This document shows, piece after piece, positions 42,535 through 50,700 of a stretch of DNA of 64,000 nucleotides. The stretch comes from Bacteroidales bacterium UBA2712 (lineage in GTDB: Bacteria > Bacteroidota > Bacteroidia > Bacteroidales > Paludibacteraceae), in contig DEKW01000007.1 in assembly GCA_002354055.1 (NCBI GenBank), positions 1 to 64,000 of the forward strand, given 5' to 3'. How positions within the stretch are numbered: the first letter of the stretch is position 1; the number at the start of each line of letters is the position of its first letter. A program made the translations under genes and the position numbers. The notes beneath the pieces are model-generated. The model was given only the letters and a program-made list of their open reading frames with translations, searched no databases and was not told the DNA's origin.

Positions 42535-43212
42535 TTATTGCAACTTAAAGTTAACAGGTACAGTATATTTTACGCGTACGGGTTTACCACGCTGCTGACC
42601 GGGTTTCCATTTCGGCATGGACTTGATGACGCGCACCGCCTCTTTGTCCAGCGAAGGATCACCACCGGAACGAACGACTTCTACATCAACGATCGAACCG
42701 TCACGGTTAACGACGAACTGGCAGATCACACGACCTTGGATACCGTTCTCCTGCGCGATAACCGGGTACTTCACGTTCTCGCTGAGGTATTTGAAGAGGG
42801 CTTGTTGTCCACCGGGGAACTCCGGCATCTTCTCTACTACGACGAAGATAACCTCTTCTTCCTCTTCCTCTACGGGAGCCTCAACCGGCGCGGCGATAAC
42901 GACCTCTTGCTCGGTCTCCTCGGTGTTCACCTCGATCGACTCGGTCTCGACGTTATCCTCTACGACGTTCAGCACCTCAACCTCCTGTACAGCAGGGGGT
43001 GGGGGAGGAGGAGGCGTCTCCTGGCTGGTCTGTTGAATCTCTACTTCTTCCTCAAAGAGGAACTCTGTGTCGGTCACCTCATACTTCGTGACCTCTCGCT
43101 CAGTCCACTCCAGCGCCACGTAAACAAGGCTCAATACGAATACCAAACCCATCAATGTATAGACGAGTTTGTCCTTCTCTAAGCTGGCTTTTTCTGATTT
43201 CTTAACTTGCAT
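42535..43212 (-). CDS. TonB family energy transducer
   Basis: The 225-residue protein has one membrane helix near the N-terminus (LVYTLMGLVFVLSLVYVALEW), an acidic and proline-rich periplasmic stretch (TPPPPPPPAVQ, EEEEEEV), and a C-terminal TonB fold (PEFPGGQQALFKYLSENVKYP, GRVICQFVVNRDGSI, WKPGQQRGKPVRVKY). It would pass inner-membrane proton energy to SusC/TonB-dependent outer-membrane transporters. No exbB/exbD is in the window. It has its own promoter (43252-43282) inside the end of the glycosyltransferase gene. Confidence 0.92.
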   Translation of the reverse strand: MQVKKSEKASLEKDKLVYTLMGLVFVLSLVYVALEWTEREVTKYEVTDTEFLFEEEVEIQQTSQETPPPPPPPAVQEVEVLNVVEDNVETESIEVNTEETEQEVVIAAPVEAPVEEEEEEVIFVVVEKMPEFPGGQQALFKYLSENVKYPVIAQENGIQGRVICQFVVNRDGSIVDVEVVRSGGDPSLDKEAVRVIKSMPKWKPGQQRGKPVRVKYTVPVNFKLQ

Positions 43213-43238
43213 ATCTTGTGTTTTTTAGGTCGTGATGA

Positions 43239-44048
43239 TCAAAATCGGCTACAAAGGTACAACTTTTTTTTCGTTTGTGCAAATAAAAAATAAAAATTTT
43301 GCCATATATACCATAAAATTGCCCTTGTCCGGCAAAAATGGAACCGTCCTGGGTACTGTTTGTCGAGCCATCTCCACATACGTATCCTCTCTTTCTTGTA
43401 TCGCCGAAAGGCAGAGAAGGATGTCGGTTGCGAGACTGACTCATGATTGCGCCATACGGCGGTGGGGGTAGGCAGAAAAGCGAAGCGGGTACATTGCGCG
43501 AAGAGTCCGTAGAGGGGGTAGTCCAGGATGGGGAACGCCTCCGACAGGAGTGCTTCCAACTCGTCATCGCGCAGCAGTTCCGTGCGGAAGAGGACGGTAC
43601 AATTCGAATGTTTTGCGCCCCATAGGTCGTAGCGGGTGCTCAGGTCTCCTTGCGGGATCGGTTCGGCGCTTTGGCCCTGCTCCGCCGTGTGTACGAAGCC
43701 GACCTCCGGGTGCGTACGAAGGTAGTCTGTCTCTATCTGCAGCTTATGCACGTCGCACCAGTAATCATCGCCGTCCAGCATCGCGATATACTCTGCTCCG
43801 TCCGCCATGATACGGCGGTAGAGGTCGATAGTGTTTCTTACCAGCCCCACGTTCTCCGGCCGGCGGATATAGACGATGCGGTCGTCCTGCGCCGCCAGAC
43901 GGCGGCAGACGGTCTCCGTGCCGTCCGTCGAAGCGTCGTCACCGACGTAGATGCGTACCGGCTCATCGCATTCCTGCGCGAGGACGCTCTCTATCGCTTC
44001 GGCGATGAAGGAGGCGTGGTTATATGTCGTGATGCAGACAGCTATCAT
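43239..44048 (-). CDS. Glycosyltransferase family 2
   Basis: The 269-residue GT-A enzyme begins IAVCITTYNHASFIAEAIESV, has YVGDDASTDGT and the DXD-like LDGDDYW, so it probably adds a sugar to a surface glycan. The C-terminal run (FLFAQTKKKLYLCSRF) is encoded by the very bases that form the tonB promoter, so it is probably a non-conserved tail. The start overlaps the upstream glycosyltransferase by 29 bases, showing cotranslation. Donor and acceptor are unknown. Confidence 0.9.
   Translation of the reverse strand: MIAVCITTYNHASFIAEAIESVLAQECDEPVRIYVGDDASTDGTETVCRRLAAQDDRIVYIRRPENVGLVRNTIDLYRRIMADGAEYIAMLDGDDYWCDVHKLQIETDYLRTHPEVGFVHTAEQGQSAEPIPQGDLSTRYDLWGAKHSNCTVLFRTELLRDDELEALLSEAFPILDYPLYGLFAQCTRFAFLPTPTAVWRNHESVSQPTSFSAFRRYKKERIRMWRWLDKQYPGRFHFCRTRAILWYIWQNFYFLFAQTKKKLYLCSRF
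43252..43282 (-). promoter_or_regulatory. Bacteroidetes-type promoter for tonB
   Basis: TTG (43282-43280), 20 bases, TACCTTTG (43259-43252), minus strand. It lies within the last codons of the glycosyltransferase gene (stop at 43239). Confidence 0.85.
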
Positions 44049-45063
44049 AGATATCTTTGAGTTGGCGGCCGATGGTCTCGGAGCGGAACGTGTCCGGAGG
44101 GAGCAACTCGTTCTTTCCGGGGCAGTCGTCGGCGGAGAACAAGATCGTCTCCATGAACTCGGCGAACTTGCCGGGTTTGTTCTGCGCGATCTCTTGCGGC
44201 ACGATAAGATTGGCGGTCTCTTCCGCTATGCCCACAGGTGTGGAGAGGATCGGCAGGTTTGCCGCAAGGGCTTCGGCGAGGATGATGCCGTAGGTCTCGT
44301 AGCGGCTGGAGAGCACCAACGCATCCGCCTTGTGCATCTCTTCGGCTACCTCGCGGGGAGTCAGTTCGCCGGTCCAACGGAGTGTTCCTTCGGGAAAGGC
44401 GAGTGTCTCCGCGTACGCGCGTACCTCTTTATAATCCGCGCCCGTACCGACGAGCACGAGTTGCCAGTCCTGCCGTTTCTCAAGCAGCATCTTCGCTGCC
44501 CGGAGCAAGCCCTTCACGTTCTTCGCCGCCTCGTCGAAGCAGGAGACGTGGAGGAGGGTCTTTCGATTTTTCAATATCCTGGTATCTCGATATCTCGATT
44601 TCTCGAAGAAGAAATCATCGACGACGTTATGGATCTTCTCCCATCGGGCGTTCCGGATGCCGCAGGCCTGCATCGCCTCTTTGAGGCGTTCAGAGACGGG
44701 CATAATGACGGACGCTTCGGCGGCAATCTTCTCGTAGAGTTTTCTTTTGAGCGGACCGTTTTGGCGGAGGTACGCGCCGTTCTCAGGCAGAAAACCGCTC
44801 CAGTGCTCGATGATCACGTACGGGATGGAGTAACACTTCTTCAACCACAGCGCCAAGAGGCCTTGCTTCTGGATGACGTTCAGTTGTACGACATCCGGCA
44901 TCCATCCCTCGCGACGCAACGCTTTCCATTGGCGCCGGGTGTCGCGCCAGGTGTCTGAGAAGATCACCCGCACGTCGCATCCCTGCGCACGAACCGCCTC
45001 CACGTGTTTCTGCACGAAGAGACCGCTCATTGCGTCTTTCTCAGACGGATACCAGGGGGTCAA
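44020..45063 (-). CDS. Glycosyltransferase family 4
   Basis: This GT-B enzyme of about 347 residues opens TPWYPSEKDAMSGLFVQKHV. It has HVSCFDEAAKNVKGLL, LVLVGTGADY and the C-terminal E-x7-E region (SRYETYGIILAEALA) that binds the nucleotide. No ATG is present; the frame runs open upstream as SKILFL, the residues expected before TPWYP in this family, so TTG (45063) or a non-standard start just above it must serve. The residues EKSRYRDTRILKNRKT are encoded by an ATCGAGAT-type tandem repeat (44561-44607) and look inserted between the two lobes. Confidence 0.85.
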   Translation of the reverse strand: MTPWYPSEKDAMSGLFVQKHVEAVRAQGCDVRVIFSDTWRDTRRQWKALRREGWMPDVVQLNVIQKQGLLALWLKKCYSIPYVIIEHWSGFLPENGAYLRQNGPLKRKLYEKIAAEASVIMPVSERLKEAMQACGIRNARWEKIHNVVDDFFFEKSRYRDTRILKNRKTLLHVSCFDEAAKNVKGLLRAAKMLLEKRQDWQLVLVGTGADYKEVRAYAETLAFPEGTLRWTGELTPREVAEEMHKADALVLSSRYETYGIILAEALAANLPILSTPVGIAEETANLIVPQEIAQNKPGKFAEFMETILFSADDCPGKNELLPPDTFRSETIGRQLKDIYDSCLHHDI

Positions 45064-45101
45064 AAATAATATTTTTGATAGATGATAGATGGATAGATGA
45101 T
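45064..45101. repeat. GATAGATGAT repeat between glycosyltransferase and upstream gene
   Basis: Units like GATAGATGATAGATGGATAG fill the gap exactly where the GT4 start codon would be expected. Related words occur at 53605-53650 and 53880-53955. Confidence 0.6.
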
Positions 45102-46061
45102 TTAATGCATGCCTATCTCGCGGAGTTTCTGAAACCAGATGGCGAGACGGAAGAAGGGTTTGTAGTATTTCTCGACGGAGAAATAGGTATAGGGCGTAGA
45201 GCCGAACTGCTTGTAGTGTTTGGCGGTACCGCGTTCCATCGAGCCTTCGAAATCAAAACGAACCTGTTTCTCGCGGGCCAGCTTCATCGCCTCGAGGACT
45301 AACAGTGCTCCTGCGCCCGAGTCCCCGAAAGCAGGGTCATAGACCGGAATGAGGTAGTACATCAGGCTCTTGTCCCAGACGAGGAAGGCTGCTGCATAGA
45401 CCTGTCCGTCGGCGTTGCAGACCTTGATGATCTCGCATTGTTGGTTGCGTCGCGCCTTGCGGTCCAGCACCAGGAGGAACTCCCGGCTGTAGCGGATCTT
45501 ACGCTTGCGCGCAGCCATGCAACGGACGTGGAACCGATAGAAGTCCTCTACCTCCATGCCGCGTTCGGCATGCAGGCTGAGGGCTTTCTGAAGCTGACGG
45601 CGTTTATTCTTGCTGAACGAAGCGATGAGGGCGTCCAGGTCGCTGAGGTCATCCACGCGGTACGTCACACGCTCTTTGGTCTTGAATCCCAGACCCCGCA
45701 TGGCATCGACGCAGAGGCTGCCGGGCATGTACTGCTGGTAGTAGTAGGCGAGGTTCAGAGCGTCCAGCTGCTCCTTGAGCGCACGGCACACCTCGGCGGT
45801 CTTCCACCGGTCTGCCGTGATCTGCTCCGTCACCCATATACCGCCTATCTGCGTCTGCTGGGGCATGATGATATAGCGGAACCACGCGCGCTTGCGCAGG
45901 AGGTAGGGCATGGCACCGATGATCTCGCCCTGCTCATCCTCCGCGAGCAGCACATCCCACTCCTTGCCCGCGCAGACGGCGTCCATCCACCACGGCTGCA
46001 TGAAGATCGGCATGTACTCCTGCTTTGCAGCCCATGCTATGTATCGCTCTTTGTTCGTCAT
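45102..46061 (-). CDS. FemAB/GNAT-like acyltransferase
   Basis: The 319-residue protein resembles FemAB/BioF2-like GNAT proteins that transfer acyl or aminoacyl groups in envelope-polymer synthesis. Visible signatures are IFMQPWWMDAVCAGKEWDV, YYYQQYMPG, SFSKNKRRQLQKAL, and a late FDFEGSMERGTAKHYKQFG, which ends the second GNAT fold. I chose the ATG at 46061; an upstream ATG only adds residues encoded by a CGTTCATT tandem repeat. Its position with two glycosyltransferases suggests a surface-glycan role, which is inference. Confidence 0.75.
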   Translation of the reverse strand: MTNKERYIAWAAKQEYMPIFMQPWWMDAVCAGKEWDVLLAEDEQGEIIGAMPYLLRKRAWFRYIIMPQQTQIGGIWVTEQITADRWKTAEVCRALKEQLDALNLAYYYQQYMPGSLCVDAMRGLGFKTKERVTYRVDDLSDLDALIASFSKNKRRQLQKALSLHAERGMEVEDFYRFHVRCMAARKRKIRYSREFLLVLDRKARRNQQCEIIKVCNADGQVYAAAFLVWDKSLMYYLIPVYDPAFGDSGAGALLVLEAMKLAREKQVRFDFEGSMERGTAKHYKQFGSTPYTYFSVEKYYKPFFRLAIWFQKLREIGMH

Positions 46062-46119
46062 TCGTTCATTCGTTAACCCGTTCATTCGTTCATTCCTTCA
46101 ACGTTCACTCGTTCATTCG
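46062..46119. repeat. CGTTCATT tandem repeat
   Basis: Imperfect CGTTCATT/CGTTAAC units fill the whole gap between ssb and the acyltransferase-like gene. Confidence 0.7.
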
Positions 46120-46593
46120 TTAACTCTTGAACAGTCCATTGAAGAACCCGCCTTGCTCTTGTGCTTCGGGAGCAGCTTGAGCCTCATCATTGAAGTTCTC
46201 CTGCGCTTCATCGCTTTCGACTTTCGACTTTTGACTTTCTACTCCATTTCTATAGATCTCCGGGCGGTAGAGGATCTGGATATTCTCCGCGATGACCTCG
46301 GTCTTACGGCGGATCTGACCGTCTTTCTCCCACGAACGTGTCTTGAGCTTGCCCTCCACATAGACCTTCATGCTCTTCTTGAGGTTCTGCTGTGCCCACT
46401 CGGCGAGGTTGCGCCAGAGCACAATCGAGTGCCACTCCGTCACGTCGGGTACTTGTGTGCCGTTCTGCATGACATAACCGCGCTCGGTCGTTGCTAAATT
46501 AAAGGTTGCGATTGCTACGCCTCTGTCCAAGTAACGTACTTCCGGATCTGCGCCTACGTTACCAATAAGAATTACTTTGTTTACGCTTGACAT
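46120..46593 (-). CDS. ssb: Single-stranded DNA-binding protein
   Basis: The 157-residue SSB has an OB fold (SVNKVILIGNVGADPEVRYL, FNLATTERG, TEWHSIVLWRNLAEWA, VYVEGKLKTRSWEKDGQ). A region of AAAGTCG-type tandem repeat (46211-46245) encodes the linker VESQKSKVESDE. The tail ends GGFFNGLFKS and lacks the acidic D-D-x-P-F tip used by most SSBs to recruit repair proteins, so either a second SSB exists elsewhere or partner binding differs. The ATG at 46593 follows a promoter at 46665-46695. It heads the ssb-to-recG run. Confidence 0.93.
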   Translation of the reverse strand: MSSVNKVILIGNVGADPEVRYLDRGVAIATFNLATTERGYVMQNGTQVPDVTEWHSIVLWRNLAEWAQQNLKKSMKVYVEGKLKTRSWEKDGQIRRKTEVIAENIQILYRPEIYRNGVESQKSKVESDEAQENFNDEAQAAPEAQEQGGFFNGLFKS

Positions 46594-46664
46594 AAATACT
46601 TGTTTTTGATTAGATTTATTTGTTTTGTGTTGTTTGCTTGTGTGTCTAAAAACCTTTGCGCCTG

Positions 46665-46695
46665 CAAAGGTACAACAAAAAACCGAAATATGCAA
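46665..46695 (-). promoter_or_regulatory. Bacteroidetes-type promoter for ssb
   Basis: TTG (46695-46693), 20 bases, TACCTTTG (46672-46665), minus strand. The palindrome ACCTTTGC..GCAAAGGT (46652-46671) overlaps the -7 box. Confidence 0.88.
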
Positions 46696-46722
46696 GTTTT
46701 TTGTGATTTTTTATGATTTTAC

Positions 46723-46753
46723 TTGTGTATCTCCCAAAAAAGTTGTACCTTTG
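46723..46753 (+). promoter_or_regulatory. Bacteroidetes-type promoter for the rod-shaped RNA
   Basis: TTG (46723-46725), 20 bases, TACCTTTG (46746-46753). ACCTTTGC (46747) and GCAAAGGT (46759-46766) form a palindrome across the start region. No protein gene follows before 47257. Confidence 0.85.
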
Positions 46754-46759
46754 CAGCCG

Positions 46760-47023
46760 CAAAGGTTGCTATAGCCATCCGTCCATGACCAAGACGTAAA
46801 ATAGGTTTATATATATAATGCGCAAGATGTTGCGCGAAAGACAGCGTAATAAGCCGAAACTTGATTGTTTGAAAACTGGACACTTTCGACAAATCATTGT
46901 AAATTCAAGTACGGTTTATGCACGCTCACGTGTTAGCGTGAGTTTTCCGTGCGTAAGTTTGAATTTACAAGGTAGTCCAGAACCTCAAACGATCAAATGA
47001 TACGAACGAAAGCGCACGCTTTT
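46760..47023 (+). ncRNA. Rod-shaped small RNA, 6S-like
   Basis: Past the promoter the sequence folds into one long rod. TTGATTGTTTG (46861) pairs with CAAACGATCAA (46986-46996), CTGGAC with GTCCAG, TGTAAATTCAA (46898) with TTGAATTTACA (near 46968), ACGG with CCGT, and the tip is CTCACG-6-CGTGAG. Between CTGGAC and TGTAAATT lies an asymmetric open bubble, as in 6S RNA, which mimics a melted promoter and binds RNA polymerase. An outer hairpin (GCGCAA-4-TTGCGC) lies at about 46820, and AAAGC-4-GCTTTTT at about 47009-47023 ends it. It has no tRNA-like end, so it is not tmRNA, and no RNase P core. Homology to the Rfam 6S or Bacteroidales-1 model is plausible but untested. Confidence 0.65.
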
Positions 47024-47123
47024 TACATATATATTTATATAGTATATTTTAATAACCAAAATCAGTAATTTTAGTGAGTGAGTCCTAATAGGCGATCTGA
47101 ATACTCGACAATAAATAAATTTT

Positions 47124-47158
47124 TACCGCTCATTTGGGACGAACCCAAATAAGCGGTA
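47124..47158. terminator. Hairpin upstream of the small AraC-type gene
   Basis: TACCGCTCATTTGGG pairs with CCCAAATAAGCGGTA (one C-A mismatch, 5-base loop) and is followed by TATATTTTTT. It sits just before the promoter of the AraC-type gene and nearly matches the hairpin at 47684-47716. The stretch 47024-47123 holds nothing recognisable. Confidence 0.75.
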
Positions 47159-47166
47159 TATATTTT

Positions 47167-47197
47167 TTGTTTATGTCGTAAAAAAGCAGTATTTTTG
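47167..47197 (+). promoter_or_regulatory. Bacteroidetes-type promoter for the small AraC-type gene
   Basis: TTG (47167-47169), 20 bases, TATTTTTG (47190-47197). Confidence 0.85.
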
Positions 47198-47256
47198 CAC
47201 AATTTTTTGTGAATAGTACGGTATAAAAGTCTGTAATTATTACTCATTTTGCTATT

Positions 47257-47643
47257 ATGCGAAACATTATTAAACATCAAATTAATGCGTGGGTAAAGAA
47301 GGTCGATATGTCGAGCAAGGCTGAGTATCTACGCCTCTTAGACGCTGTTATGAACGAGTGTCTATATACCAATCAACACTTGGATCGCGATACTTTTGCA
47401 GCACGCATGAGTCTCTCGCGCCATAACCTGAATAAAGTCTTGCGGGAAAATACGAATGGTCTCTCCTTTCCTCAGTGGCTCAATGGGATCCGAATCGAGA
47501 AAGCCTGTGAGTTGTTGAAAAGAGAGAAACGGAAAACGATTAATGAGGTGGCTTGGGCAGTAGGGCTGACACCGGATAACCTCAGAAGACTTTTTCATCA
47601 TCGATTTGGTATAACTCCAACGGAGTATAAGATGAAGAATTAA
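47257..47643 (+). CDS. Small AraC-type DNA-binding protein
   Basis: The 128-residue protein is little more than an AraC/XylS DNA-binding domain with two helix-turn-helix units: FAARMSLSRHNLNKVLREN and, after WLNGIRIEKACELLKRE, INEVAWAVGLTPDNLRRLFHHRFGITPTEYK. No sensor domain is present, so activity may be set by level or by a partner. It is flanked by two near-identical hairpins, and two direct repeats CGACTYTGCGTAAA spaced 20 bases lie between its stop and the promoter of the next gene. Control of that gene is a reasonable inference. Confidence 0.85.
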   Translation: MRNIIKHQINAWVKKVDMSSKAEYLRLLDAVMNECLYTNQHLDRDTFAARMSLSRHNLNKVLRENTNGLSFPQWLNGIRIEKACELLKREKRKTINEVAWAVGLTPDNLRRLFHHRFGITPTEYKMKN

Positions 47644-47644
47644 T

Positions 47645-47678
47645 CGACTTTGCGTAAATTTTTTCGACTCTGCGTAAA
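47645..47678. promoter_or_regulatory. Paired direct repeats, possible AraC-type operator
   Basis: CGACTTTGCGTAAA (47645) and CGACTCTGCGTAAA (47665) are spaced 20 bases start to start, two helical turns, as is usual for AraC-family sites. They lie about 50 bases before the -33 box at 47726. Confidence 0.55.
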
Positions 47679-47683
47679 ATACA

Positions 47684-47716
47684 ACCGCTGATTTGGGACT
47701 GTCCCAAATCAGCGGT
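47684..47716. terminator. Perfect 15-16 bp hairpin
   Basis: ACCGCTGATTTGGGA pairs with TCCCAAATCAGCGGT around CTG. It is a close copy of the hairpin at 47124-47158 and probably ends the AraC-type transcript. Confidence 0.8.
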
Positions 47717-47725
47717 ATTCTTTAT

Positions 47726-47756
47726 TTGCAGGGTTTTATAAAAAATAATACCTTTG
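47726..47756 (+). promoter_or_regulatory. Bacteroidetes-type promoter for the 1422-residue protein
   Basis: TTG (47726-47728), 20 bases, TACCTTTG (47749-47756). The ATG follows at 47787. Confidence 0.87.
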
Positions 47757-47786
47757 CAGCCGATTTTGGTACAAAAAAGTAAAATT

Positions 47787-50700
47787 ATGGTTTTTAGTAT
47801 TAAGAAGATTTTAATAGGTGTCACACCACTTATAGCGAGTTTCTTTGCGATCCTTCCCGCGCAAGCCGAGTTCAGTTTGGTGCATAAGGCAGGTATGTAC
47901 GATGCTTTGCAGGATAATGGCATGCAAGCCGTTCACACGGAGACGCAGATTCTGTATGCGAAACCGGGTGAGTGGGTGTATCTGTATCGTCCGGAGAGAG
48001 CGTCAATGATTTCCTATGTACGATGGTATAACTATGATACAGATCATGCAATCCCTAAGAATTATTCCGTAGAGGAATCTCCTGCTACAGACAAGTCGGG
48101 AAATCCTGTTGCAGCAACACGTATCGAGAGTACGTGGGCAAGAGATACAGCAGCCAATAATCCCAAATTTAAAGCATATAATGATTACGGGTGGTTTGCG
48201 TACGACTACGCGTCGGATCGCGTAACTACGTCAGACGTATCTTATATAGAAATAAAGTACCGGATGCATAAAGGCGATTCGGTCTATCGCATAGCGTGCG
48301 ACGAGTCTATATGGAAAGATGGTTTTACGTGGAATGCTTCCGGTGCGGTTACAGAACCGACACTTTCCAAACGTATTATTTATGAGATTCACCCTGCGTC
48401 GGAAATGGCGGAGAGGATGGAGCCCTGCAAAGATATGGATGGCACCAATGACCGCTTTTTGGAAGAATATGATATGATTGCCCCAACGGGACGGCAACTC
48501 TATATTGGTCCGGAGTATATGTACCATACTAAAAAAGTGACATTAAAACAATATACGTGCTACGCGCGATCCAATTATTATTATATCAACAGTCAAGGAA
48601 ACGTAACGGCAGCATCCACTAACAATAACTGGAAATGGTACAAGAACGGCGTAGAAGATCCTTCGATTGTATTGCCCGGAACGGCAGCTCAGTTTGCGCC
48701 GATGAGTAGTACTACACCCGGAACGATTGTGTATGAGTTGAAATATAATTCTGCTACAGGTGTTTATTTCAATGTAGCCCGATTTAGAGTGACGTACGAA
48801 GATCAAAATATTGTCGGACCAGCTCTTTCTTTGCCTGCAACGACGAAGAAGATGGACAAGATCTACGAGCAGACTTTCAATTTTGAGAGTCCTGGAACTA
48901 CTAATTTTGCATTTTGGCTTGGACACCTCGATGTGGATGAGTCCACGTATGGATATTATAACAAGAATCTCGATGGATCTCCGTCACAAAGAAAGATCCG
49001 TCAGGGAAATGTCACGTGGAGTGAGTATGCCATAACGAATAGGAAGCAAGTTTGGGTGGATAGCGGTACTGCCCCACAAGTCTATCAGCATGTCGATTCC
49101 ACAGAAAACGTAGCTAATAATGCCAAAGAAGGTTATATGCTTTATGTTGATGGATCGCAGCAACCGGGTTTGGTGTTTGACTTGAAGGTCAGCGCAGACC
49201 TCTGTCCGGGTGCGACCATGTATTTCACTGCGTGGTTATGCGATGTGTCCAGTGAGAAGAGTGGCAATAATGGCCGTAGTGCGCCAAATATGGATTTTGT
49301 GGTGACGGGTGTGGACGCGGAAGGCAGAGAACACGCGTTGACTACCTTTACTACCGGTGAGTTCGGTATCAATGCTGCCGAAGATTTAAGTAGAGGAGGC
49401 TGGAGTAATACCAACCGAATGGAGCGTGCCAAATGGCATCAAATAATGTTCCCTGTTCAGTTTACCGCCGAGACCACCTATCCGTCTTATCGACTTCGTA
49501 TTCGAAACAAGAGTACTTCTTCGGATGGTAATGACTTTGCGATAGATGATATCCGTATATATGTTCAGAAGCCTCCGGTACGTCCCATTCAGGCATCCTC
49601 GTACGACTGTCCGACCAACTTATGGGACTCGATCACGGCGTACTTGCGTGTGGACTATCAGGCGATTGACGACCAGCAGAATACGTTCTATTATCAATGG
49701 AGAGACGGCGATGATGAGGCGATTCGAATGCCGTATTTTAATGGAAATAGCGGTGATGCCTCCACGTATGGTAGGATCGTCCTGCCGGAGAGCGAGGCGG
49801 CGGTTATTGCCGTAGGAGACACCTGTTCGTCGCTCCTTTCATTCGATGCCAAGTATTATGATACAGATGTGCCGTTGGTTAAGTATGTGAAGGAGTTTGT
49901 GGACGCATCGACGGAGCGTTATGTGATGTACATCGCGCAGCCTATGTACGCGCGTACCAATTTTAAATATACCGGTTATGTAGCGATACGCCCGGAGGAC
50001 TTGGGTTCGGAAACGGGTTGTGGTACAAAAGCAGAGTTGTTGATAGCCGGCGGTACACGAATCCTGATTAACGGCGAAGCGTTAGGCGACTCGGTAGTAG
50101 ATATCTGTGGAAGCCGTTCCTATACGCTGGATATCGTGCTGACATATATTGCGCGGAATGAGGAGACCGATGCGTTGGAGGAATATACTACTCCTTGTAG
50201 GGCTGACTGGCTGATAGGCGACTCGACATATGTCAACGAGCACCCCGATGTTTATCACTATACCTTCCGGCAGATAGAGCAGGCGGTGGAAGACTACCGT
50301 ACTTCGGATCCGAAGCCGCTCTCAAGAACGATTGTGCGCCATTTGCTGCGAAATAATCTGTTAGTACTGAATTCCGCAACCACCATCATGCAGCCTTCTC
50401 TTTCGCTCAGCTATACGGCGTTTCCTGTGGGTGAGTCCGCCGCAAACGGAATGTCCGTCTGTCTCACGCCGCGGTTCTTGAATATTAATCCGAGTGAGGC
50501 GGTGGTTAATATGATGAAGGTCGGTAATTCTGAAGAAGACTTACCACAGGCGGTGAAAGACAGACCTCGTATCGTGCGGATATCCAACTCGCAGAAGAAG
50601 AGCGGTGAGTTCAAGTTACCGCTCTTCCTTGCGGGCGATCCGGGAGAGGAGTATAGGGTAGATAGCATCTATATTGTCTCATCCACGTATGCCGGCTGGC

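Noticed and set aside
46818..47000. 60-residue open frame inside the rod-shaped RNA
   Set aside because: It covers both arms of a long hairpin; the base pairing explains the sequence better than coding does.
46760..47023. tmRNA or RNase P RNA
   Set aside because: No tRNA-like ends or tag reading frame, and no RNase P core motif; the single rod fits 6S instead.
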